64,000 bases of DNA. Origin: Eopsaltria australis (lineage: Eukaryota > Chordata > Aves > Passeriformes > Petroicidae). The translations under genes were made by a program, and so were the position numbers. Shown here one piece after another: positions 22,068-33,215 of this stretch (position 1 is the stretch's first letter; each line of letters begins with the position of its first letter). The DNA lies in the NCBI GenBank assembly GCA_034509425.1, contig JAVTVJ010001768.1, positions 1 through 64,000 of the forward strand. The letters are read 5' to 3'. The notes under the pieces are model-generated. The model searched no databases and had not been told where the DNA came from. It saw only the letters and a program-made list of their open reading frames with translations.

Positions 22068-23290
22068 TCTCCCGCTTTTCTTTTTCTTGAGAGGGTTTTT
22101 TGTACTAAAGAAACAAGAATATTTTTTAAACATGCCAACATGATAAGAACAATAACTATAACCATGAGTACCCACAGAAGAGACTTGACGTTGTCCACAG
22201 CCCATCTCGAGATGCCCATATTGTCCAATAAATTCTGCAGCCAGTCTTTGCCTTCAGTTTTAAGTTGTCGGAGTTGATCTTTCATTTCTTGTATGGTGGC
22301 ATGGATGCTTTTCCAATTCGAGGTTAACTTCAGACAGCAGAGACCCTCGAACTCCTCGCACCCGTGCCCATGGGCGACGAGCACAAAGTCGATCGCCGCC
22401 CGATTTTGGAGGGTAGCGTGCTTGGTGGTTTCCTCGTCTTCCAGTAGTTGGGACAATGCACGGGACATGAGGTTGGCTTATTTACCAAGCCAACGCTCCA
22501 GGTGTGATAATTCCCCCAACGCCTTCGCAGCTGCCACCCAGGGCACAAAGATGGAGGCAGCCACCCTCTTAGAAAAGCTCCAGTCAACAATTTGGCTATC
22601 GCAATCTGGACCCCAATTCTTCCATTCACGTTTCTGGCGAGCCTGATCATATTCTTTGCGCCAATTAAGAATTTGAGTTTTGTTGGGGGTCAGGAGGGTT
22701 AACTTGCCCAACGTGCATGGCCCACCTCGAAGACGGGATGCTATCCCAGCCCAAACCCGGTTGCCGCAGATGAGAAACACTCCACTAGGGAGTGCTCTTG
22801 GGACATTACTGGACTTACAAAGTCTGTTTGTGGTGTAATTACACCAAAAAGCTGAATTATAAGCCCAATCAGTGGGGTCTACATTTTTGTAAGGGTAACG
22901 TTTTTGAACGGGGTTTTGAAGCCAATCCCGTGCTTTTACTTGATATCCAAAATTCACGCAATATGCTGCTTTGGAGGACCCCAGCAGGTCCAATTCCTGG
23001 GGTTCCTCTGGTGTTCCCTGCAAGGTTCTAGTCCAGGAATCCCAAGTATGTACTGGGTTGGGCTTTTTACCTGCAAATGGGTAGGCGTTCATTTGCAGGG
23101 GGATACCCACCAGGCATGTCGACATTGGGTCTGCTGCAGCATCCATGCCGAGGCAAAGGCTGTCCTGCCAAAGCGACTTTGCAAGGGTAATCCACACCTT
23201 TTCTTTGGGCTGCTGGACGAGCCACTCGGTTGTCTCTGGCAGGGTGCTCCCTGTCAGGAACAGTAGGAACAGAACGTTTTGGGGCATCAT
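21974..23290 (-). pseudogene. env: Retroviral envelope remnant (env), one internal stop
   Basis: Surface plus transmembrane envelope glycoprotein, which mediates receptor binding and membrane fusion in functional viruses. The surface part reads from 23,290 with a hydrophobic N-terminal signal-like segment and several Cys and N-glycosylation sites. An in-frame TAA at 22,478-22,480 interrupts the frame just after a short hydrophobic stretch. The frame continues through the transmembrane part to 21,974. That part has the immunosuppressive-like LQNR segment, a CX6CC motif typical of alpha- and gammaretroviral subunits, and a strongly hydrophobic anchor. The last roughly 30 codons run past the polypurine tract into the LTR. 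At about 440 codons it is shorter than usual alpharetroviral envelopes, mainly in the surface part. Confidence 0.85.
22068..22091 (-). promoter_or_regulatory. Polypurine tract of the provirus
   Basis: On the minus strand the purine run AAGAAAAAGAAAAGCGGGAGA lies directly before the TG of the 3' LTR, the position of the plus-strand primer in reverse transcription. It also lies within the open frame of the env tail. Confidence 0.85.
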
Positions 23291-23580
23291 CTCGTCTGGG
23301 GTCTCAACTTGTGGGTTGGTATGTCTAAGAGTAAACAGTAATATTACATATTTAATTCCAAACTCTTCCCACCTACACCCAACATACTCCCACCTTCATT
23401 CCCCCTTTTCTTTTACTAACAGAATTACAACAAATGAGATTTTGAGGGGATAAGGAGAGGTTAATGATGGGGTAGGCTAAGGGAAAAGGGTTATTCAAAA
23501 GATCTTAGTGTCTCAGACGCTGTTATGTCTTGCTCGGTGTGTAGGTCTCGTGCTGGTGTTCGAAGCCTGATCAAGTAAGT
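23291..23580 (-). other. Gag-env junction where pol should be
   Basis: About 290 bp of non-coding sequence between the gag remnant and env. No protease, reverse transcriptase, RNase H or integrase motif is readable in any frame. A purine run resembling the polypurine tract lies near 23,403-23,417 on the minus strand. Confidence 0.7.
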
Positions 23581-25658
23581 CTATTCTTTCCTCTTTCCTT
23601 CTCCTTCGTTTCCCGACAGTGGCATAACCAGAGGTTGTTGCATCCACCACGGGAACACGGGTGGATAGGGTCCCCATGGTGGAGGCGTGAAGCCTTGTGT
23701 CTGGAGAGGCGCAGTACCTGAGGAATACTTAAAATTGCTGTTAATAGAAGGTTTCTGCTTGTATTGTCTGGGTTTCTTACGGTCTTTAACAAAGTGTCCT
23801 GTGCCACCACAATTCTAGCATTTCTTACTTGAATTGGTCTCAATTTCAACGGCAAATGTTGATGATTTTGTTTTTGGATGAGGGCTTTTAGTCTCTGATT
23901 CAACTGGGTGCAGTCTTACTTCTGCACACCTTAGGGCAATAAATTCAATGGTAGGAGGGAGTTCTAAGGGAAGCATATCTATAACACGACAACATTCCCT
24001 ATTAGCATTCTCCCGGGCCACCTCTGTCAACAACTCCTTTAGCATCTTAGGGTCAGTGATAACTCGTGACATCGCCTCCCTCAGGCGATCTACAAAATCT
24101 GCAAAATTTTCCACTGGCCCCTGCCCGATTGCTGTATAACTTTTAGGTGGACCCATTTCAATAGGAAGACTAAAAAGGATGCATTTGGCAGCATTTTGGA
24201 TGTCTATTAAAACTTCTTCCGGTATATTTGTCGCTTGATCCCTTGCTTTGGACATGTTCCCCTCTCCTGCTAGGTGTTGCATTGTGAGGGCTGCCTTATT
24301 TGCATCGCTTTTGCACAACTCTAACAGTTTCTGCAGTTCCCTCTTCCATCTTTTTTCCCAAATCCAAAAGTGACTCTCTATTAACAAACCGGATATTAGG
24401 GTCTTTATGTCATGTGGCACGAGGACATTCGTCTCAAGAGTGCCATTAATTAGTCCTTTGAAATACGATGATTCCCTCCCAAATTCTTTCGCAGCCTTGC
24501 CAATTTCCTTAATGGAGGCCTGCCAGATCGGTTCCCACCGGGGCTTGGCTCCTTGCCGGCTGTAAGTCACCGGCGCGGCGAATGGAAAAGCCGCGGCAGC
24601 GGCCGGAGCCGGGTAGGTCTCGGGCTTCCCCCCTCCCGGTGCCAGAGCGTGGGAACCGGAAGGGGGAGCGTGGGAACCCAGAAGGTGCGAGGGGTTCGCG
24701 GCAGAAGAGGTTGGGAGGTAGGCGGGCTGAGGGCTGGAAGGGGTTGGGCAGGGAACCGAACGAGTGGAGAAAACTTGGGGGTGGAGTTGGGAAGGTGGGA
24801 GGGAACCCGCAGGATTGACACCATCGGCCGCAGGGGGGGAACCGACGGCAAACCAATGGACGGCGAGTGGGAGGGCAAAGGGGTAGGGAGAAAGGGATTC
24901 GCGCCTTTCGCGCCCGAGCATGCGCACACAACACACTGACGACCGCAGCGCGGCGAGCTGCCACAGCCCCTATTTCGCTGTGGCGCAGCACGGAATCCGC
25001 TGCCGCCACTTCGCTGGGGCGCAGCTTTAATTCCGCCGACGCCACTCTGGCGTGGCGCAGCAGAAAATCCTCTAACAGTACTAACAGTGCTAGAACATGG
25101 AGGGGATGGAAGCACAACGGGTGCAACTGGGGTAGCGGGTGGAGGGAAGAGGGTAAGGTTAGAATCCGTCCCGGGGTGGCCGATCCCGGGGCGAAAAGGG
25201 TTGGTGGAGCCTCTACCGCGGTCGGGGTCTTCGGCGCCCCGGATTTCTCCCTCGGGCTCGCGGCCAACGGGGGGTACCTCGGCAGAGTCCCCGCCAGGGA
25301 TAGTGGGTGTCGGGTTAATGGGGTTAGGAGAACCAGTAGGAAGGGGGGGGGTAACAGTCCCTGAACTTTCCCCGTTCGTAGATAAAACCCGATAAATTAA
25401 AATTTGTAAAGGAAAAAACTTTCTAACTGAATCATCCCCGGAATTCGCGATTTCTGTTAACTTAAACCCTACTTCATCCCAAAACCCAAGAGTTAAGACA
25501 GAAGAAGGTGCTGTAAAGGGAACAGAAGCGGCGACCCATCCAAGAAATTTCTTTAACAGTTTTTTATCAAAAGACTCCCCCCTCCCAACTAATTTAACTT
25601 TAACACTATAATACATAAAGGAAAGCGCCCTCTCCCTTTTTGAAAAACGGATTCCCAT
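23581..25658 (-). pseudogene. gag: Retroviral gag remnant, frameshift and stop
   Basis: Structural polyprotein of a retrovirus (matrix, capsid, nucleocapsid). It opens at 25,658 with an N-terminal MGxxxS myristoylation-type motif and a matrix-like region of about 110 residues, then a long Pro-rich region containing three 36-bp repeats (24,976-25,070). The capsid lies in a different frame (ending at 23,815), so there is a frameshift around 24,880-24,940. The capsid contains a major homology region (QGPVENFADFVDRL) at about 24,080-24,125. The nucleocapsid zinc knuckle begins at the end of this frame but is broken: a TAG follows its first Cys, and Arg replaces the last Cys. The same frame then stays open to a stop at 23,581. 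Confidence 0.85.
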
Positions 25659-26000
25659 TTTTCTATTAAGGGAGGTATTCCCTCACCCCGACAAACAAAA
25701 AGGCAAAATGTGGCGGAAAAAATCCGAAAGCTTACCGCACCGGTCGACCTTTCGGCTAGTTTCTTCCTTTCCCCTCTAGACCACGTCCCCGAGGGCTGCA
25801 GTACTGGAACACCGCCAAATAAATCCAAAAACTGAGGTGAAGGTCTCCGCCGCGAGCAGCTCTCCTGCACCCGGTGCCGGAGGTCGCTGCTCGCCCCGCA
25901 GGATCCCCCCTCTAAAACAGGAGGCGATCGTGCGGGGAGCGGCCCACAACGGCGTCCTCAGTGCTGGTACTGAGCAGTCCTCGCTGATCCCGCGTGGAAT
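25659..26000 (-). other. Provirus leader between primer-binding site and gag
   Basis: GC-rich untranslated leader of the provirus, where a packaging signal and splice donor would be expected. I cannot point to either with confidence. Confidence 0.5.
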
Positions 26001-26018
26001 CAACAACCTCGGGCGCCA
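26001..26018 (-). promoter_or_regulatory. Primer-binding site of the provirus
   Basis: Two bases after the 5' LTR the minus strand reads TGGCGCCCGAGGTTGTTG. The first ten bases agree with the start of lysine-tRNA type primer sites. The remainder does not fit a tRNA I can name. Confidence 0.7.
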
Positions 26019-26020
26019 AC

Positions 26021-26639
26021 TGTAATTATTTTGTCCAGTGTCCCCGGCCTCCTGCCGGTGGTTGCCTTTTGCTGTCCGCTTGTCCTCCAATACCCTAACC
26101 CTGAGGTGGGCAGACGAGGGAACCACAGAGGTTCAGCAGAAGCTAGAGGCGTCGGAGGGTCGAGGGTTATTCCTTTGGATCACCAGACCGGCAGCGAAGA
26201 AACAGGAGCGACTCTTAGCTCGGCAACAGAGAGGCTTTTATTCTGCTCTGGATCCGGGGGCCAAGAGCCCCGAACTGGCGTCGTGCATGAACTTAAATAC
26301 AACAGAGTTAAACCAATCAAAGGTCGGGAGTGGGGAGGAGTTAGGGAGGGACTGGGGTATAACAACCATAGGGAAGAGAGGAAGGCAGGAGACAGGGGTG
26401 AACAACGAATCAACAACTGTGGAACACACAACTTTCCAGAACTGGGTATGAACTCAGAATAAGAGGGACAAACAATAAACCCAATAACAATAAAGTAGGA
26501 GTAACTTGGGGAGTGGCCCTGTTAGGGGCTAAACCATTGTAGTTTCTAGGCTTGGGGGAACTCCTCAGCAGGTGCACTAATCCACCAGGAACCAGCTATA
26601 GGTTTTAGGGGCTTCGTCTCTAGAGAGACAACCCCAACA
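26021..26639 (-). repeat. 5' LTR of the provirus
   Basis: 619 bp, plus-strand ends TGTAATTATT and CCCCAACA. Same TATA-like and AATAAA positions as the partner LTR. By eye about 1.8 percent different from it, excluding the 12-bp indel. Confidence 0.92.
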
Positions 26640-29600
26640 ATGAAGGTGTGCACAGATTATATTTGTCTCCTGCTGTCTTGTATTATTTGCTGAAAAAGAT
26701 GTCCTAACTATACGATAATTTAAGAATCTGAATGAAACATCACTAGCAGGTTTCAATCATTTACTCCTTCATTTCTGACAAAATGAGAGCCCCCTTCCTC
26801 ACTGTTCAAGTTACATTACTATCTGATTAATTAAAAATGTGTGATTCTACAAATCCTGAATGTATGTGGACTATCAAAAGAAAATTAAATCATATTGAAA
26901 GTTTTTCAACCTTCCTTTTTCAGTATTTGCTGTATCTTCAGAAACAGCAATATTTTAATGATGGAATCATTAGCTGAATTACTTCATTAAAGCTTTCTAT
27001 TGCTCTCAACAGAAATGAGAATGAACAAATAACTGAAAATTATGTTCATAAGAAAAAATTGGGGCAAACCAACCCTGTCACATAACTCTGCTGCTGCTGG
27101 GGGCACTGAACAGGCCACAGGAGCAAGAACAAGTCCATTTGTTATTCTTACTTCCTCCTGTCATGAATGGGTGACTCAGATTGCCTGAAGAGGCAGAGAC
27201 AGTGCTTCTATTGAAATATAATGTTGTAAAAATGCAACTTAACAAAGTTAAGCACGAATCAGAACAGGAAGTGGCTGACCCATGCTCTGGACACATGAGC
27301 AAACCTCCTGGATGTTGAAGTGGATGGGATTATCTCTCCTTTGTCTGGGTTATACATTTATCATAACATCTCTTATTAAAGTGATGCTCTTTGCTCCATA
27401 AATCTTATTGGGTCTTTTAATGGTGTTGTCTGCTTTATTGCAATTGTATTCTTCAAGAGTGGATTCCCAGATTTGAAAACTGGACAAGAAGATAACATCA
27501 ATGTCAAACCTGGTTTGTGCAAAGACTGGGCAGTCAAAGATCACTGGCAAAGGGCCAGACAAAAGGAATCCGTGTGATATGAAGAGTTTTCAGATAAAGA
27601 TTGGTGTGAAAGTTCAGCTGAAGCATTCTGGTGAATGCAGTGAGCATACTAAGGCTGAAAGTAATCAAATCATGTTGGATTAATGGAACAGGACACAGAT
27701 TGAGTTATGAGACTCAGAGAAAGCCAATTCTGGTATGAACCAGCCCTTTTGAGTCACTTTAGGAAGCACAGAATGGTGATGGTCCAATGAAATCACAGTG
27801 CTGAACTCGGTGAGGGGGGAATTTAATATTCTTTTTGCAGCATGTCCCCTCTGCAAGGTTTAATCCTCTGCTGCTCTCTGATTTCTCAGTCACACTCTGC
27901 CACTGCCAAACGAGTTTTACACGTGAAACTCGACCCCTTGGGAGCCAGGACCCTGCAAGGGTCCCACTCCCACTTCCCACTGGAGAACAAAGACCCCCAC
28001 AGGTTCCACAGCCCCACTCCCCTGCAACATCCCAAGGACTGGAAAATCTCTCTTATCCATGGAGCCTCCTCACCCAAAGCCTCTGGAAACTGTGAACAGG
28101 TTTCCCATCACCTTCCCAGGCAGGAATGAACACACAATGCTCAGAGAAGAGCTGACTTGTCAATAAGGAGCACCAAATGCTCTGCCTTAGCAGCCCTCAT
28201 CTTAACCAGGTAAGGAAATCTGGCTGAGCCTTGCACCATGCAAATTCCTGCTTTGTTAAACCTGGCCAGGAAAGAGGGTTAATGGGGGTGGCTCATGGCA
28301 AAATGTGCTGCAACTGCATGCATAGATCAGACTGCAACAAATACAGACTTCTCCACCTGGGCCACAGTGACACAATGCAGCAGGACAGAGCTGGCCAGAG
28401 GAAATGTAATTTTCTACTGTTTCCATTCAGTCAAACAGCTGGCTGCAAGGGATGGTATAATAGTGTTAAAAAGGGGTCCACAGACAAAAATTTTAATAAA
28501 ATAATATTGAACATTTATTAGCAGAACAAAGGCAAAAGCAGCACTGGGGGCAGAGCAATATCTGCCAGAGGCACGGGTTTCATTCCTTTTACAATGGGTT
28601 AAATACTTTTAACTGTTACATGTTCATTAAGCTCAGAAGAAAATTTACATTTCAAACAACCCTTTCCCTCTGGTCTCTGCCCCCCTTCTCACCAGAATGT
28701 CTCTTCAGGTGCCTGAACAGTGTCAGGCAGAGGCTTCAAGAGCTGTGAATTACCCTTATCTCTTCTTGTTTCCCTTGAAATTCCTTTGCACTGCAAGCAA
28801 TCAGCTCAAAAGACGTTTACACCTATATATTTATGACTACATTTTCCAATCTATCCCAATTATCCCTAGGTTATAACTTTACAATAGTCTTGTTTCTACT
28901 TAACTATATTTTATCATAACACTATTTCTACAAAATATACAAAGAGCCAACATTTATCATTTACTCATCCATTACAATAGAGTCAGTGCTGAGTTGCTAT
29001 TTAAATTTTAAGAAAGTATAAAGATTTCTTGTGGGATTTAGCATTACCAGCTTCCAAATTCTAGTGCCATTAGTAATAAGAAATCAGTCTCTAAAGGTTA
29101 ACAAATGGTTCAGCCTCCTGGGCAATCTGACACACATTATCAGAGCTTTTGCCAATGCCAAGGGCTCCCTTCAGACATGGAATGGGGTTTGCATGTTGTA
29201 ACTCACTCCTGTGGCATTTCCCACCTCTTGTGCAGGAAGAGCCACGAGGACCCAGTAATGAGGATAAACACAGGTGCTAGTGAGTGGTTCTGCTTGAGAG
29301 GAAGGAACAAATACCTGGCACAATCATGTCAGGCCAGGCAGTGAGCTGGGATGTGTCACTGAGTTACACTGAGATAATGGGGGAGAAAGAACCCAGAACA
29401 GAAAGCTAGAACAGTGCACAAAGCCTCCATCACTCCTAACCTAGGAGTAATTGTTGAAGAGAAGGTTACATTGAAGTGTCATGAGAGGGGGAGGATGTTT
29501 ATTTCAGTTTGTCCCAGGTGGATCTGATACACTGCTTCCACAGGCTCCCTCCCCTAATTAGGTCCTCATTGAGAAGACACCTGGCAGGTCAACTGAAATG

Positions 29601-31664
29601 AAAAAGTAATTGATGCACGTGTTTTAAGTAAATAAAAAGAGCACTGACATCTGACCTTATGAAGGAATTGGAATTCTAAAGTCAGGAAATTTTTGTAGGG
29701 GGTGTTTTGGAAGAGGAGGAGATTTTTTTTTTCCCCCTGAACCTTTTTTTATAGGTAAGGTTTGTTTTTTTAAAACAACTTGCTACCATTTTGGGTACTC
29801 AGACACTGTGGTTTTGCTATAAATCAGGATGCCTTTCAGAGCTTAAAAGAGGAAAAATGAAACTGGTCATTTCCTTATGTTCCTTAGTAGCCCACACCAC
29901 CCAGAAAAGATGCCCAGGATCTTTTCCGCTCCATGTGCTTGTCCACACAGGCTCTGCAAAGGAAAGATTTGCATCCAGATTTCCACAGACTTGAATATGG
30001 ATATTGTGGCTGAGGCTGGCAGCTGGAGCAGATTGCTGTTGATCCTTTAGAGTCTTTGTACTTCCAGGTATAAACCAGGTGGAACAGATCTCCTGAAGCT
30101 CATCAGTGACAGCTCTGAGGTTATTGCCACTTCTTTGGCATGAAGGGGCTGAGATCTCACTGATGGAATCCAGCAGACCTGAACTCATGGCTGAGTTGTT
30201 ACCTGTAAGAAGAAAATACACGCTTTCAGCTGGGTGAATGAGAGCCAGCTGTCCATGTTCATACATTAAGAGGTTCTTATTAAATCTCAGGTTCAGATAA
30301 TATGGACAATTTACTGCCATCACAACATTCTTACTTTTTTCCTCCATCCACACTAAATCTGCTTGTTTTCTTGAAGTGTGGATAGAAACTGAACACAAAT
30401 AAGTTAGGCCAGAGGAAGCTGTATTTTGTTTTGTTGGGGCCTACAGATTGAGGTAATGGGTGGAAAATGGGCAGAACAAACTAAACTAAAGAGCCAAGAG
30501 TGGATCTGGGCAAGGGATCCGTAGGATAGGTGACCAACACATCTGGATTGGGCTCAGATCTTCAAACTTGGAACAAAACCTGATGGGTTAAAATTGAGCA
30601 CAAACAGTAACAAACAGGCACGTGGCTGAACCTGCCCAGGGCACTGGAACTCAGAGCAGACCAGTCCAGCTGGTGAATGCAGAAGGACTGGCTGGGGATG
30701 GAACAGGACAAGCTCACAAGGTGGGGCAGGCCAGGAAATCAGTGATGAATCAGAATGGAGCAGCCTGTGATGGCCTGGCCTCTGGCATGGTAAATCAATG
30801 GCTCAACATGGAAATTGTGGCCTCTAAAGAGAGACTCATGCTGTGGCTCAGGTGTGACAGGACCAGGGCACAGCAAATCCAGGCTTCTAAGAAAATATTG
30901 ATGGATATGGCTAAGTGAGGAGTGGAAATGGATGTACCAGAGTAGGGTGGCAAAATATGAAGCCAGAGCAGGTTGGCTGTGATGCAGAAGTGAATGTAAG
31001 TAAGGAAGGAGACAGAGGTCAGCCTTATCACACTGTTCTCCACTGGCAGTGAGTTTTCCAGCTGTACACAAAGGCATCTTCAGAAACGCCTCCAGCAGTG
31101 CTTGTGACACAGCTCTGCGAGGCTGCTGAACCACCCACACCCACACAAACCCTCCCCCAGCTCCTCCTTCCTCAGCAGCAGCTCCAGCAGCTGCCATTCC
31201 TGTCTCTCCAGGCCCTGCCTGCAGCACAAACCCGGCAAACCCAGGCTGCTGCTTCCATCTGCTGCCCACAGTGCTCAGTGCAGCCACTCCTCACCTGGGA
31301 GCCTGCAGGAACAGCAGCACTTTGAACCAGCCTTCCCCAGCCCTGTGGCACCTGGGTTACTCAGCAAAAAGGAGAACTCAAGCAGAAGTTACACCACGGA
31401 TGTACCAGAACAAAGAAAACGTGTCACTGCTGTCACACACCAGGAGACTCTGGGTGACAGCGTGTGACTGAATGAGCCTGAGGAGCCTGCTTGGCATGAA
31501 TGGATGTAAAATCACCTCCCTTGGCTATGTTTTCACCCAGAGCAGGATGAAATTGGCCTTGTGGGCTGCAAGGATGCATTGCCAAGTCATGCTGAGCTTC
31601 CCCATCCCCAAATCCCCACATCTTTCTCTTTAGGGTTAGTGTCAATTTATTCTTCAGACTATTC
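26640..31664. other. Single-copy spacer with no recognised gene
   Basis: This is the one region of the window with no second copy. 26,640-27,060 is AT-rich and featureless. 27,060-28,500 is mixed non-coding sequence. 29,700-29,780 is T-rich. The longest open frame is at 29,817-30,398 on the minus strand (193 codons). It matches no family I know and shows no domain. 30,600-31,500 is GC-richer with Gln- and Ala-rich frames on both strands that look incidental. No RNA gene was seen. Confidence 0.55.
28500..29000 (-). mobile_element. Possible degenerate LTR
   Basis: An AT-rich segment beginning near AACATTTATTAGCAGAACAAAGG resembles antisense ERVK-type LTR sequence of songbirds, with AATAAA on the minus strand near 28,518. 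The likeness is from memory and the limits are not defined. Confidence 0.25.
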
Positions 31665-32035
31665 TTGTGCTGGGGATTGCCCTGACCCACCTGTGGCACC
31701 TTGCACGTGGCCTTGTTGATCATGATGGCCACAGCCCCATCTCTCCAGCCTGTCCAGATCCCTCTGTGTGCATTAATACTGAGCTCAGCCCAGCAGGGCA
31801 CAGCTGCCTGGCACTGGGGAGCCCAGAGCTGAGCCCAAAGCCCAAAGCTGAGCCCAGCACTCCAGGCGTACCCCCACCAGTGCTGGGCTGAGGGGAAGCA
31901 TCACTTTTCCTGACCAGGTCTCCCCTTAGACAATAAACTATTGCCCACAATTCTTTGGGTGTGACCATCCAGGCAATTCCTCACACACAAGTGATCTGAG
32001 TGATCCATCCCTAACTCTCTCCAGCTCTGATGTTA
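31665..32035 (-). mobile_element. Degenerate CR1 LINE fragment
   Basis: The plus strand reads CACCTTGCACGTGGCCTTGTTG and CCAGCCTGTCCAGATCC, then TTTGGGTGTGACCATCCAGG, all antisense to the avian CR1 reverse-transcriptase region. It is heavily mutated and in the same orientation as the CR1 piece at 32,655-33,050, from which it may have been part of one insertion. Confidence 0.65.
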
Positions 32036-32654
32036 CAGGGGTGCAGCATCAAAAGAGAGCAGTTCCCAGTCTCATCTCCATTTGTATTGATGTGATCCCC
32101 CATCCCTTCAGAAAATGGAATATTTGTGTTTGTTACAAAGTTGAGAGCAATTAGCTGGAGTTCACAAGGACTTGTGCAATTAGACTGACTCCTGAGATTC
32201 ACAACTTTCCTGCCTGGGGATTGGCCCTGTCCCCAATTCTCTACAGCCCAGGATCTCCCCTGGGAGGGACTCACTAAACACAAAGGCCTAGTTAAAACTT
32301 AGTGGAACTCTAATGCCTTGGGACGTGTTCACTCAGTGTCTTGGAAAGAAACTTCCTTGAGAAGAGGGAATAGGCAGCAAGGGATGTGAGCAGGGGCACA
32401 GGGGAAGAGCTGGAGAAACTGAAAGGAAGAGGAACAATCAAAATATTTATAATATCAATGACCGCAGACTGACACGCTGCAGGAAGTTCCTGATCTGTCC
32501 CAATTCAAGGTCAAAATAATTTGCTCATTTGTCTTGTTTGAGGGCAGATTTGCTGTGGAACCTGAAGTGTTTTACCCATTATATCCAGGGCTGATGACAG
32601 GGAAGGTCAGTTCTGTGAGGACTTTGGCTCTCAGAAAGGTGGGGCTGCAAGGTC
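32036..32654. other. Non-coding stretch between CR1 pieces
   Basis: No gene, RNA gene or recognisable repeat seen. Confidence 0.5.
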
Positions 32655-33050
32655 ACAGACAATCAGGGACCTGTCAGGATCACGCAGTCCAGCTCCTGGC
32701 CCTGCACAGGACACCTCTAGAACCACAACATGTGTGTGAGAGCATTGTCCAGACACTTTGGGAGCTCAGACAGACTTGGTGCTGAGCCCACTTCCCTGGG
32801 GAGCCTCTTCCAGTGCCCAAACACCCTGTGGGTGAATATCCCCTCCTGATACCCAACCTAAACCTCCCCCAGCTCAGCTCCAGCCATCTCCTCAAGTGCT
32901 GTCACTGGTTATGAGAGTGAAGAGATCAACACCTGCCCTTGTGGCCCTCAGGAGGACAGTGAAGGCCACGATGAGGTGTGAGCTCAGTGTCCTCTCCTCC
33001 AGGCCAGGTGCCCCTGCTGCAGAGCTCCACAGTTTCAAATCAACTTTGCT
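32655..33050 (-). mobile_element. CR1 LINE 3' fragment
   Basis: The plus strand contains GTCCAGCTCCTGGCCCTGC, CCCTGGGGAGCCTCTTCCAG and CCAACCTAAACCTCCCC, antisense to the 3' part of avian CR1. Small indels and substitutions throughout show it is old. Confidence 0.75.
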
Positions 33051-33111
33051 CTAAGAGCAGCACACAGGACACACATGGTCACAAATGATGTCACTGGAGG
33101 GCTCCAAAGGT

Positions 33112-33215
33112 GATGAGAATCCCTGTGATGAAGACAGGCTGAGGTAGCTGGGCCTGCTCAGCCTGGAGAACACTGAGGGGGATTTTATCAACAGATATCA
33201 ATATCTGCAGGGAGG
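33112..33215 (+). mobile_element. CR1-like fragment in sense orientation
   Basis: GACAGGCTGAGGTAGCTGGG and GCTCAGCCTGGAGAA followed by ATATCTGCAGGGAGGGTGTG match the sense strand of a CR1 internal segment. It ends just where homology to window position 1 begins, so it may lie at the junction of the large duplication. Confidence 0.6.

Larger units (their letters stand above)
21437..26639 (-). mobile_element. Defective provirus with gag and env but no pol
   Basis: A minus-strand endogenous retrovirus of 5.2 kb: 5' LTR at 26,021-26,639, primer-binding site, gag remnant, env remnant, polypurine tract and 3' LTR at 21,437-22,067. Full-length relatives are usually 7-9 kb. Protease, reverse transcriptase and integrase are all missing between the end of gag (about 23,581) and the start of env (23,290). 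The capsid has the major homology region of orthoretroviruses and looks betaretrovirus-like, while the transmembrane envelope looks alpharetrovirus-like. There is no target-site duplication: the left flank is GCCACT and the right flank is ATGAAG. All reading frames carry breaks, so it is not a replicating element. Confidence 0.9.

Noticed and set aside
23403..23417. Second purine run in the provirus as a remnant of pol or a central polypurine tract
   Set aside because: A short purine run alone is not evidence, and no pol motif surrounds it.
29817..30398. 193-codon minus-strand frame in the spacer
   Set aside because: No recognisable domain, no codon or splice evidence, and no second copy to test conservation. 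Kept only as a remark in the spacer entry.
30739..31325. Gln-, Ala- and Leu-rich frames on both strands as a possible gene
   Set aside because: Composition comes from CAG/CTG-rich sequence. No start context, splice structure or family match.
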